Assembly: GCF_001952935.1 (NCBI RefSeq)
Contig: NZ_CP018319.1
Coordinates: 2,159,501-2,223,500 of the forward strand
Direction: 5' to 3'
DNA from: Pseudomonas frederiksbergensis
Lineage (GTDB): Bacteria; Pseudomonadota; Gammaproteobacteria; Pseudomonadales; Pseudomonadaceae
DNA length: 64,000 nt
Shown here: in pieces, positions 9,320-16,672 of the stretch
How the letters are laid out: each line of letters starts with the position of its first letter
Numbering within the stretch: the stretch's first letter is position 1
Made by a program: the position numbers and the translations under genes
Notes under the pieces: generated by a model
What the model saw: only the letters and a program-made list of their open reading frames with translations
Told to the model about the DNA's origin: nothing
Databases searched by the model: none

Positions 9320-10416
9320 GGCTGGGCTCCCGCGGCTAAATCCTTAGAGGTGTCTTCGGCGATTTCCACCTTCACGCCAGGGTGCAGCAACTGGCCGCCG
9401 GCAATGACCACTTTTTCACCGCCCTTCAGGCCGGCGCTGACGATCACTTTGCCCGTCAAGTAGCGGCCGACCGTGACGTTGTGCAGCTGTGCCTTGCCCT
9501 CGCCGTCCACCAGCCACACCGCCGGCTCGCTGAGATTTTTGGTCAGTGCCGACCAGGGCAGTTCGACCGCCGACTTGCCTGGCGTCTGGGCCGTGGCACT
9601 CACCACCGAACCGAGCTGCATGCCTTCCGGTAGTCCTTTGAGCGTGACTTTGACCTGCACCGTGCCAGTCTGCGCGGAGACGGCCGGGGTGATTTCCCGA
9701 ACGGTGCCGGTGGTTTTCACCTCAGGTTTGTCGATCAGGCTGACGACCACCGTTTTCCCCTCTGGTGGCTCTGTCAGCAGCGATTCGTAGACGTTGAACA
9801 CGGCGTCGCGCTCACCGTCCCTGGCCAGGCTGAAAATCGGCACGGTGGCCTGCACCACTTGGCCGACTTCGGCCTGCCGCGCGGTAATCACCCCCGGCGC
9901 GTCGGCGACCAACGCGGTGTAGCCCAGTTGTTCCCGGGCGTTGGCCAGTTGCGCCTGGGCAGCCGTCAGGGCGCTTTGGCTGCTGCGCAAGGCGGCTTGG
10001 GCGGAATCGTATTCACTTTGGCTGGTATAGCCCTTGGGCAGGAGTTTTTGCTGGCGAACGAAGGCGGCGGCGGTCTGTTTGACTCGGGCCTGCTCGGCAA
10101 CAACTTGCGCCTGGGCCGAGTCGACGCTGGTTTGCAGGTCCTTGGGATCGAGCCTGGCCAGAACCTGTTTAGCCGAAACCCGGTCACCGACATCGACTGT
10201 ACGCTGGATGATCTTGCCGCCCACGCGGAACGACAGATCGGTCTGGACCCGCGCCTGAACATCACCGGTCAGGGTCACTGTCGCCGCGTAATCCGCAGGT
10301 TTTACTTCTTGAACGAATACCCGCGGACGGTCCTTTTCGACCGGTTTTTCATCGCCACAGGCGCTCAGCAGAACAAGGAGGCTCAGGCCAACCACTGTTT
10401 TCAATCCGGGACCCAC
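9316..10416 (-). CDS. triA: RND efflux periplasmic adaptor, TriA type (lipoprotein)
   Basis: A 366-residue membrane fusion protein, first gene of triABC. It starts with GTG at 10416, preceded at 8 bases by a strong AAGGAG ribosome site. The signal peptide ends in LLSACGDEK, a lipobox with cysteine near 20. The lipoyl halves flank an alpha-hairpin (about residues 95-160), and the barrel domain follows. The promoter must lie in the 100 bases between this start and the REP element at 10519-10622. No regulator gene is adjacent. Confidence 0.9.
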   Translation of the reverse strand: MGPGLKTVVGLSLLVLLSACGDEKPVEKDRPRVFVQEVKPADYAATVTLTGDVQARVQTDLSFRVGGKIIQRTVDVGDRVSAKQVLARLDPKDLQTSVDSAQAQVVAEQARVKQTAAAFVRQQKLLPKGYTSQSEYDSAQAALRSSQSALTAAQAQLANAREQLGYTALVADAPGVITARQAEVGQVVQATVPIFSLARDGERDAVFNVYESLLTEPPEGKTVVVSLIDKPEVKTTGTVREITPAVSAQTGTVQVKVTLKGLPEGMQLGSVVSATAQTPGKSAVELPWSALTKNLSEPAVWLVDGEGKAQLHNVTVGRYLTGKVIVSAGLKGGEKVVIAGGQLLHPGVKVEIAEDTSKDLAAGAQP

Positions 10417-10518
10417 TATGCAGACTCCTTTGCGTTGTACGAACGTGCAGATGGCGATACGACTGTGAGCTTAGAACAGGGTTCCACGTCCGCACGAGCA
10501 ATCCTTATACTCCCTCTC

Positions 10519-10622
10519 GATTGTTCCCACGCTCTGCGTGGTAACACCGCCATGGACGCTCCGCGTCCGCTGTGACGCGGAGCGTCACCGGATGCATTCC
10601 CACGCAGAGCGTGGGAACGATC
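10519..10622. repeat. REP family A element (copy 3)
   Basis: A four-hairpin palindrome (first arm slightly degenerate, GATTGTTCCCACGC) in the divergent region between triA and the ATPase gene. Its end lies 12 bases before the ATPase start codon, so it forms most of that gene's 5' region. Confidence 0.9.
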
Positions 10623-10634
10623 AGTGAGAGAGTA

Positions 10635-11831
10635 ATGCTCAAAACCCTTGCGGTGGCCAATTACCGCTCGATCAATAAATTGGTGATTCCTCTGGGTCGG
10701 TTGAACCTGATCACCGGTCCGAATGGCAGCGGCAAATCCAACCTCTACCGCGCGTTGCGCCTGCTGGCGGAAACCGCTCAGGGCGGCGTGGTCAATGCGC
10801 TGGCCCGCGAGGGTGGGCTGGATTCGACATTCTGGGCCGGCCCGGAAAACATCAGCCGGCGAATGCGTAATGGCGAAGTCCCGATCGAGGCGAGCGTACG
10901 ACACGGTGCCAAACGCCTGCGACTGGGGTTTGCCGGTGAGGACTTCGGATACTCGATCAGCCTCGGACTACCCGACTCCAACGGCCACTTCATGCTCCCC
11001 GGACACAGTTCACCCATTGCGTCACGTTTCAGCCTTGACCCGCAAATCAAACGCGAATGCGTCTGGGCCGGGCCGTTTTATCGTCCGGCGAGCCTGCTGG
11101 TGGATCGCGACGGACCTATGATCCGCGCCCGAGCCAATCGCAGCTGGGAGGTGCTGGCCCAGCACACACCGACTTTTGACAGCCTGTTCGACCAGGTCGG
11201 CAGCTTGCGTACTTCGCCGGAAGTTCTGCAAATGCGCGAGTTTATCCGGCGCTGGCGCTTCTACGATCACTTTCGCAGTGACGCCGATGCCCCCGTGCGC
11301 CAACCACAACTCGGCACCCGCACGCCGGTGCTGCACCACGACGGTCGCGACCTGGCGGCAGCCTTGCAGACCATCATCGAAATCGGCGACCCCGAGGCGC
11401 TGTGGGCGGCCATCAGCGACGCCTTCCCCGGCGCGAGACTGAACATCGAATCGCTGCCCGGTGGACGCTTTGCCATCGAGTTTTATCAGGAAGGCTTGTT
11501 GAGGCCCTTGTCGGCGGCCGAGTTGTCGGACGGGACGTTGCGCTATTTGCTGCTGGTCGCGGCGCTGCTGACACCTCGGCCGCCGACGCTGATGGTGTTG
11601 AACGAGCCGGAGACCAGTTTGCACCCGGACCTGTTGCCGGCGTTGGCGCGGTTGATTATTTGCGCATCCGAGCAGTGTCAGGTGTGGGTGGTTTCGCATG
11701 CACGGCGGTTGATCTCGGCGTTGCAGGAGGACCCGGAGTGCAATTGCATTGTGCTGGAGAAAAACCTGGGCCAGACCGGGATTGTCGGGCAGCGGATGCT
11801 GGATGAGCCCGCGTGGTATTGGCCGGACTGA
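10635..11831 (+). CDS. RecF/SMC-like AAA ATPase of unknown function
   Basis: A 398-residue soluble ATPase. Walker A is GPNGSGKSN at about residues 28-36 right after an N-terminal strand typical of AAA_21/RecF-like proteins (LAVANYRSINKLVIPLGRLNLI). An ABC-like signature LSAAELSDGTLRYLLL lies near 295, Walker B is LMVLNEPETSLHPD near 325, and a switch histidine VVSHARRL near 357. No TOPRIM nuclease domain follows, unlike OLD proteins, and no partner nuclease or defence gene is adjacent, so a defence role is not supported. ATG at 10635 has a GAGAG site just after the REP end. REP elements bracket the gene on both sides. Confidence 0.85.
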   Translation: MLKTLAVANYRSINKLVIPLGRLNLITGPNGSGKSNLYRALRLLAETAQGGVVNALAREGGLDSTFWAGPENISRRMRNGEVPIEASVRHGAKRLRLGFAGEDFGYSISLGLPDSNGHFMLPGHSSPIASRFSLDPQIKRECVWAGPFYRPASLLVDRDGPMIRARANRSWEVLAQHTPTFDSLFDQVGSLRTSPEVLQMREFIRRWRFYDHFRSDADAPVRQPQLGTRTPVLHHDGRDLAAALQTIIEIGDPEALWAAISDAFPGARLNIESLPGGRFAIEFYQEGLLRPLSAAELSDGTLRYLLLVAALLTPRPPTLMVLNEPETSLHPDLLPALARLIICASEQCQVWVVSHARRLISALQEDPECNCIVLEKNLGQTGIVGQRMLDEPAWYWPD

Positions 11832-11839
11832 GGTACACA

Positions 11840-11941
11840 GATCGTTCCCACGCTCTGCGTGGTAATGCAGCCCGTGACGCTCCGCGTCACTGGACGCGGA
11901 GCGTCCCTAGAGGCATTCCCACGCGGAGCGTGGGAACGATC
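11840..11941. repeat. REP family A element (copy 4)
   Basis: A four-hairpin palindrome immediately after the ATPase gene. It differs from the copy at 5099-5200 at only two positions that I can see. Confidence 0.9.
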
Positions 11942-12137
11942 ATGATCAGCGTCTGACACGCTCCCACAGTTGACCGGGTTGTCTCGGCCAAAAAACTGTC
12001 CTGCGCATTTGCCGGGGCAACGGAAGACGACTATTTTTCTTTGCGCTGTAGGAAGGATCTTTTTTTCAGAGTCCCCCTCCAAGGATGCACAGCTTTTGGT
12101 CAGACTCCCCCGGCCAAACCATCACAAGGAAGAGAAA

Positions 12138-12233
12138 ATGGCTGACGTAAAAGTGCCACAGCGGCTGGATCCGCAGGACATCGTAAAGTTGTTGATGGCG
12201 TTGCGCAGGGCGTTGAAGGCGCGGGTGGCCTAA
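12138..12233 (+). CDS. 31-residue small protein, unknown function
   Basis: A short reading frame, ATG at 12138 to TAA at 12233, with a good AAGGAAGAG ribosome site spaced 4-5 bases upstream. The product MADVKVPQRLDPQDIVKLLM and following residues is predicted to be one basic amphipathic helix (DIVKLLMALRRALKARVA). No family is recognised. The 190 bases upstream hold the repeated phrases AGAGTCCCCCTCC and AGACTCCCCCGGCC but no other gene. It ends directly at a REP element. The ribosome site and helix pattern favour a real gene, but the length alone cannot prove it. Confidence 0.5.
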   Translation: MADVKVPQRLDPQDIVKLLMALRRALKARVA

Positions 12234-12236
12234 GAC

Positions 12237-12347
12237 GATCGTTCCCACGCTCTGCGTGGGAATGCCTCAACGGACGCTCCGCGTTCGGCTCTCGATGGGA
12301 CGCGGAGCGTCCCGGGCTGCATTCCCACGCGGAGCGTGGGAACGATC
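12237..12347. repeat. REP family A element (copy 5)
   Basis: A four-hairpin palindrome between the small gene and the convergent metQ-like gene. Its centre (CTCAACGGACGCTCCGCGTT) matches the copy at 15141-15252. Confidence 0.9.
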
Positions 12348-12405
12348 ACGCCGACGCTGTATCAGCCGTCGGCGTTTGAAACCTTGAAGGGGTTTGCCTC
12401 GCGAA

Positions 12406-13188
12406 TCAGAACGCCGGCAATACCGCGCCGCTGTACTTCTTCTCGATGAATGCTTTCACTTCAGGACTGGTTAACGCCTTGGCCAGTTTCTGGATGGCTA
12501 CGCTGTCCTTGTTGTCCGGACGAGCCACCAGGAAGTTCACGTAAGGCGAATCTGCGCCTTCGATTATCAGCGCGTCTTTAGCCGGGTTCAGACCTGCTTC
12601 CAGCGCGTAGTTGGTATTGATCATGTCCAGGTCGACCTGGTCCAGAACACGCGGCAGCATGGCCGACTCCAGTTCCTTGAACTTGAAATTGTGCGGGTTC
12701 TTGGCGATGTCTTTCGGTGTAGCCAAGGCGTTTTTCGGGTCTTTCAACTCGATCAGGCCAGCCTTCTGCAACAGGATCAAGGCACGGCCGCTATTGCTGC
12801 CTTCGTTCGGGATCGCGATGGTTGCGCCGTCTTTCAGCTCAGCCAGGGTTTTGACTTTCTTCGAGTAGCCGCCGAAGGGTTCGACGTGCACGCCGATCAC
12901 AGTCACCAGGTTAGTGCCTTTGCCTTCGTTGAAGCTTTTCAGGTACGGCAGGGTCTGGAAGTAGTTGGCGTCCAGACGCTTCTGGTCAACCTGCACGTTC
13001 GGCTGAACGTAGTCGGTGAAGACTTTGATTTCCAGGTCCACGCCTTCTTTGGCGAGGGTTGGCTTGATCAGCTCCAGAATCTCGGCGTGTGGAACCGGGG
13101 TCGCCGCCACTACCAGTTTCTCGCCAGCCTGGGCCAGGCCCGCGGTCAGGGCAGCCGCCAATGCGGTGAACAACAGAACCTTTTTCAT
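12406..13188 (-). CDS. orphan MetQ/NlpA-family substrate-binding protein
   Basis: A 260-residue periplasmic binding protein with signal peptide MKKVLLFTALAAALTAGLAQAG and no lipobox. Typical NlpA motifs: FTDYVQPNVQVDQKRLDANYFQ, IAIPNEGSNSGRALILLQKAG and YVNFLVARPDNKD. It probably binds methionine or a related sulfur compound. No ATPase or permease gene is adjacent, so it must share the MetNI parts of another locus, possibly metNI at 2.5-4.3 kb in this window. It differs clearly from the MetQ at 1714. The upstream gap holds an 18-bp inverted repeat (13285-13302) and a REP pair, and a sigma-54 activator gene lies beyond. Confidence 0.88.
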   Translation of the reverse strand: MKKVLLFTALAAALTAGLAQAGEKLVVAATPVPHAEILELIKPTLAKEGVDLEIKVFTDYVQPNVQVDQKRLDANYFQTLPYLKSFNEGKGTNLVTVIGVHVEPFGGYSKKVKTLAELKDGATIAIPNEGSNSGRALILLQKAGLIELKDPKNALATPKDIAKNPHNFKFKELESAMLPRVLDQVDLDMINTNYALEAGLNPAKDALIIEGADSPYVNFLVARPDNKDSVAIQKLAKALTSPEVKAFIEKKYSGAVLPAF

Positions 13189-13284
13189 GCAGTGTCCTTA
13201 TCGAAAATCACGGTCGTCATCGACGACGGCTTGTTTAGTACGAGTGCCAGTGAAGTGCTATCGCTGGCGAGACGCGGACAATAC

Positions 13285-13302
13285 CGGGATTTTTTATTCC
13301 CG
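13285..13302. promoter_or_regulatory. AT-centred inverted repeat upstream of the orphan metQ
   Basis: CGGGA and TCCCG arms flank an AT-only centre, about 97 bases before the metQ-like start. The form fits a regulator site but none is proven. Confidence 0.3.
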
Positions 13303-13368
13303 AACAATATCTTTTATTCACTTTCATATTCCATTTTGTTCATACAGCTCTAACTTACGCCTCTACCC

Positions 13369-13446
13369 GTAGGAGCAAAGCTTGCTCGCGATTCTGGCGA
13401 CGCGGTCTGTCTGGAAAACCCTATCGCGGGCAAGCCTTGCTCCTAC
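13369..13446. repeat. REP family B inverted pair, diverged (copy 2)
   Basis: GTAGGAGCAAAGCTTGCTCG on the left and its approximate complement on the right, overlapping the last few bases of the sigma-54 activator gene. The rest of 13189-13442 is AT-rich promoter sequence for the metQ-like gene. Confidence 0.75.
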
Positions 13447-14372
13447 AAAAGCGCGGTGTTTTTGAGGAGTTGTTTGAGGGCTTCTTTCTCGGCGGCGGAG
13501 CCGTTGCCGAGGATTTTTTTGAAATGCTGTTCGATCTGAAGCAGCGATAGCGATGCCTCGGGCAAATTCAAATGCTCCGGCAAAATCTCCTCACCGGTAC
13601 TGACCAGCAACGCAAAGTGAATGACGTTTTCCAACTCCCGGGTATTACCCGGCCAACTGTGTTGCTCTAACAAATGCTGCGCGGCTTCGCTGATCAGCGG
13701 CACCGGCAGGCCCAGACGCTGGCTATAGATGCCGAGGAAATATTCGGACAGCGAAAGAATATCCCCCACCCGTTCGCGCAAGGCCGGCAGTTCGAGCTGG
13801 CCTTCGCTGAGGTAGTGGTAGAGCCGCTCATGAAATTTGCCGGCGGCCACCGCTTGGGCCAGGTCAATGCTGGTTGCCGCCACCAAGCGCACGTCCACCG
13901 GGCTTGGTTGGTGAGCGCCGACACGGGTGACTTCGTGGTTTTCCAGCGCCGCGAGCAATTTTGTCTGGATCGGTAGGGGCAAGTCGCCGATCTCATCCAG
14001 ATAGAGCGTCCCGCCATTGGCAGAACCGAACCAGCCGGCGCGGCTGCTGGCCGAACCGCTGTAACTGCCAGCGGCATACCCGAACAATTCCGCATCGGCG
14101 TAAGTCGGGCTGATCGCGCCGCAGTTGACCGAGACGAACAACCCGCCGCGATCACTCTCACGATGGATGTGCCGCGCAAGCAACTCCTTGCCGCTGCCGG
14201 TTTCGCCACGGATCAACACCGAGATCGAGCGCGGCGCCAATAGCTCCAGCTCCTGGCGTAATTGACGCGAACGCGAATCGACAAACACCAGCGCCTTGGC
14301 GCGAATGCTCAGGGGACTTTTTTCTGCATCGGGGAAGGTCAGCAGCGGCTGACCGAAGGCTTCAAAACTCAT
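13443..14372 (-). CDS. sigma-54 interacting AAA activator (SfnR-like), no recognisable HTH
   Basis: A 309-residue protein that is almost entirely a sigma-54 activator AAA+ domain. Walker A GETGSGKE is near residue 56, Walker B GGTLYLDEIGDLP near 120, and sensor II WPGNTRELENVI near 235. No N-terminal sensory domain is present, as in SfnR, the sulfone-utilisation activator of Pseudomonas; the phrase SRAGWFGSANGG also fits that branch. Two oddities: the sigma-54 contact loop GAFTGA reads GSYSGS, and after residue 275 there is no Fis-type helix-turn-helix, only a short charged helix ending LLKNTALL. It may need a DNA-binding partner or act negatively. A metQ-like gene and a hydrolase flank it. 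Confidence 0.82.
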   Translation of the reverse strand: MSFEAFGQPLLTFPDAEKSPLSIRAKALVFVDSRSRQLRQELELLAPRSISVLIRGETGSGKELLARHIHRESDRGGLFVSVNCGAISPTYADAELFGYAAGSYSGSASSRAGWFGSANGGTLYLDEIGDLPLPIQTKLLAALENHEVTRVGAHQPSPVDVRLVAATSIDLAQAVAAGKFHERLYHYLSEGQLELPALRERVGDILSLSEYFLGIYSQRLGLPVPLISEAAQHLLEQHSWPGNTRELENVIHFALLVSTGEEILPEHLNLPEASLSLLQIEQHFKKILGNGSAAEKEALKQLLKNTALL

Positions 14373-14443
14373 GGCAGACTCCCGCCCAAAACCGCCGGGA
14401 GACGGGGGCGTTGTTTAAAAAACAAAAGCAAAAAAGAAAAGGT

Positions 14444-15025
14444 TCAAGCGCGGCGCAGGGCGTGGTGTTCCATTCGGTTTTGCAGGCGATAGAGATAGGC
14501 AAAACCCTGCTCCCAGCGTTGGTGACCGGACTTCACGTTGATGTGCCCGGCACCCGACAAAATCCCCGCTTCGGCACCCCAGTTGCGCGCCAGTTCCATC
14601 GCACGCGGCGCGCTGACGGCGCTGTCGTTGTCGGAGCTGACAACCTGGCTCGGGAATGGCAGAAGGTGGGTTGGAATCGGTGCGAAATTGCGCAGAGCCG
14701 GTGCGCAGGCCGGACGCTCGACGTCCGCCGGGGCGACCAGCAAGGCGCCGCGTACCTGACGCAAAAACTGCGCGGGCGCCGTGGCCGCCCAATGCGCGAC
14801 AGTGATGCAACCCAGGCTATGGGCGATCAGGATCACCGGCGTGCTGTCGGCGGCAATCGCCTCAGCCAGCGCCGCGACCCAGTCTTCACGGCGCGGCGTC
14901 AGCCAGTCGGCCTGCTCCACCCGTGCGCTGTTCGGCAGGCTGTTCTGCCAATGGCTTTGCCAATGATCTTCTGGCGATCCTTGCCAGCCCGGCACAATCA
15001 GGTAGCGAATTGATTCGTTGCGCAT
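14444..15025 (-). CDS. RBBP9/YdeN-family alpha/beta hydrolase
   Basis: A 193-residue serine hydrolase of the RBBP9/YdeN family. The N-terminal strand and oxyanion region is RYLIVPGWQGSPEDHWQ, the nucleophile elbow is VILIAHSLGCITVAHW near residue 68, the acid is in VVSSDNDSAVS near 130, and the histidine in GAGHINVKSGH near 160. The catalytic triad is therefore intact and the length normal. Substrate unknown. It lies 71 bases upstream of the sigma-54 activator on the same strand and could be its operon partner. The 115 bases upstream hold a 15-16-bp inverted repeat. Confidence 0.87.
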   Translation of the reverse strand: MRNESIRYLIVPGWQGSPEDHWQSHWQNSLPNSARVEQADWLTPRREDWVAALAEAIAADSTPVILIAHSLGCITVAHWAATAPAQFLRQVRGALLVAPADVERPACAPALRNFAPIPTHLLPFPSQVVSSDNDSAVSAPRAMELARNWGAEAGILSGAGHINVKSGHQRWEQGFAYLYRLQNRMEHHALRRA

Positions 15026-15071
15026 GGGGGAACTCTCCTGCTGCGTGTCTGTTCCTGAGCGAGTATAGGGA

Positions 15072-15137
15072 GGAGAGTTATATTCGTTAAGGAATAAGAA
15101 GCTATTTATTAAGATCCATATGGAATATTAACTCTCC
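15072..15137. promoter_or_regulatory. spaced inverted repeat upstream of the hydrolase/sigma-54 activator genes
   Basis: The left arm GGAGAGTTATATTC (15072-15085) matches the complement of the right arm GGAATATTAACTCTCC (15122-15137) except for one inserted base. The arms lie about 47 and 97 bases upstream of the hydrolase start, in AT-rich DNA. This is the usual layout of an operator or activator site, possibly autoregulatory. Confidence 0.45.
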
Positions 15138-15140
15138 ACT

Positions 15141-15252
15141 GATCGTTCCCATGCTCCGCGTGGGAATGCCTCAACGGACGCTCCGCGTTCGGCTCTTGAT
15201 GGGACGCAGAGCGTCCCGGGCTGCTTTCCCACGCAGGAGTGTGGGAACGATC
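15141..15252. repeat. REP family A element (copy 6)
   Basis: A four-hairpin palindrome, with the right outer arm degenerate (CCCACGCAGGAGTGTGGGAA). The following 250 bases to the desaturase end contain no convincing gene. Confidence 0.88.
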
Positions 15253-15498
15253 ACTTTACTGAAGACAAAAAAAGGGACCGCACCCTGCCAAGGAGACGGC
15301 CCCGGAAACTCAACATTTGATAGCGCGATGATTGGCCCGAAAGGGTTATCCGATAAAGGAATATTTAATTCCTTTGTTAGATCCAAAACACATATACCCA
15401 TCAGCACCAAACACCCCTGCTTGCGTCATAACGTATCGCCCTTTTGGGTCAGATTGATGACGGCCGCCTTTGCCGTTTTGAGTTTCCGGACACATCGA

Positions 15499-16572
15499 TC
15501 AAGCCTGAGCGGCACGCACCTCCTGTGCCTCTGTTGCTTGCATGCGCACAAACCGGTTCGCCCGCCCAAACGTCCCGAAATCATTGAACCGCACGCCCAT
15601 CTCACGCATCACTTTATGCGCCACCGGCACCGTCATCTGGCGGATGTAAAACGGTTCCTTCACCACAAAATGATGAATCCCGTGACTGCTGCCGAAGTTG
15701 AAGCAGAACGCCTGCAACGGCCACATCCACCAAGGGTTCAGCACCTGGGTCTGCTGGATGACATTGCCCGGCTCCAAGTCACCGTAGTAGTGCATGTTCG
15801 AGCTGACGAAATGCAGACAAAAAGTACGCAACACGTTCGGGCCGATGATCACCACGGCCGCGATGTCGATCACCTGCATCACCGCCAAAGTAGTCGCCGA
15901 CCATTCGATGGGCGCCCCGAGCAGATGCGCGATGCCGTTAGCGGTGTGAAAACCGAGGAACACGTACCAGGCTCCCCAATGCGCCAACGCCAGCGGTGCG
16001 TAAACCTTCAGAAAACGTTTGATGATGCTGAATTTATGCGCCCAAGTCCTGGCCCGCAGCATACGGATGAAGGCCGACATCACGTTGTCGCCGACCATCA
16101 ACAGCCGCGCGAAACCCCAGGGTTCGCCGTTGGTGATCGCCCGTTCTTCCATGTCGGCTTCGGTGCCGGAGACCTTGTGGTGATTGAGGTGCAGATGCCG
16201 GCGAATCCACGGATTGATCGTGCTCGGCCGCGCCAGCCACACCAGGCCCATCATCAGGTTGTGCGGTACGCGCTGTTTGCGGAAGTACATGCTATGAATC
16301 AGGTCGTGTTCCAGCTCGTGAGTCAGCGAGGCAAAAAATGCGTTGAGCAACAGGCACGCCCACCACGCCATCTGCCCGGTCATGTAGAGCGTCGCCGAGC
16401 CGATCATGCCGGCCAGGGCCAACGTCAGAATAGTCGCGCCGATAGCGTCCTGATGATTGAGTATCGGGTAGCGCTGACGCAGTTCGACCCCCTTGGCCAG
16501 CACCACTTGGCGAATATGCGCTGATCGCTGAGCGGCATTCAGTCGCTGGGGACTTGCAGAAGTACCGTGCAT
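15499..16572 (-). CDS. membrane fatty acid desaturase
   Basis: A 357-residue integral membrane di-iron desaturase. The three histidine boxes are complete: HELEHD near residue 86, HLHLNHH near 126, and HGIHHF near 304. Hydrophobic pairs at about 45-85 and 185-240 fit four membrane spans. It introduces a double bond into an acyl chain or hydroxylates a related lipid; the regiospecificity cannot be read. It is separate from the DesA homologue at 27.6 kb, which is frameshifted, so this gene could partly cover for it. An AraC regulator is transcribed divergently 100 bases away and is the likely controller. Confidence 0.88.
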   Translation of the reverse strand: MHGTSASPQRLNAAQRSAHIRQVVLAKGVELRQRYPILNHQDAIGATILTLALAGMIGSATLYMTGQMAWWACLLLNAFFASLTHELEHDLIHSMYFRKQRVPHNLMMGLVWLARPSTINPWIRRHLHLNHHKVSGTEADMEERAITNGEPWGFARLLMVGDNVMSAFIRMLRARTWAHKFSIIKRFLKVYAPLALAHWGAWYVFLGFHTANGIAHLLGAPIEWSATTLAVMQVIDIAAVVIIGPNVLRTFCLHFVSSNMHYYGDLEPGNVIQQTQVLNPWWMWPLQAFCFNFGSSHGIHHFVVKEPFYIRQMTVPVAHKVMREMGVRFNDFGTFGRANRFVRMQATEAQEVRAAQA

Positions 16573-16672
16573 GCTTCCATCCTCTGGTTATTGATGTTCG
16601 CATCCTGCCTTGTGAACCCTCGCAACGCGGTAGCCGTGAACGCCAACCTGTTGACCGGAAGCGCCAATCAGC

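Noticed and set aside
10635-11831. The RecF-like ATPase as part of an anti-phage system (OLD/Gabija type)
   Set aside because: There is no TOPRIM or helicase partner gene next to it; neighbours are an efflux operon and REP elements.
14444-15025. Hydrolase considered as a toxin or secreted lipase
   Set aside because: There is no signal peptide and the sequence fits the cytoplasmic RBBP9/YdeN family well.
15171-15410. A 79-codon minus-strand frame near the REP at 15141
   Set aside because: A third of it is the REP, there is no ribosome site, and the remaining sequence has no protein character.
15151-16524. A 457-codon plus-strand frame opposite the desaturase
   Set aside because: It begins in a REP element and is His/Arg-rich shadow sequence; the desaturase histidine boxes are on the other strand.
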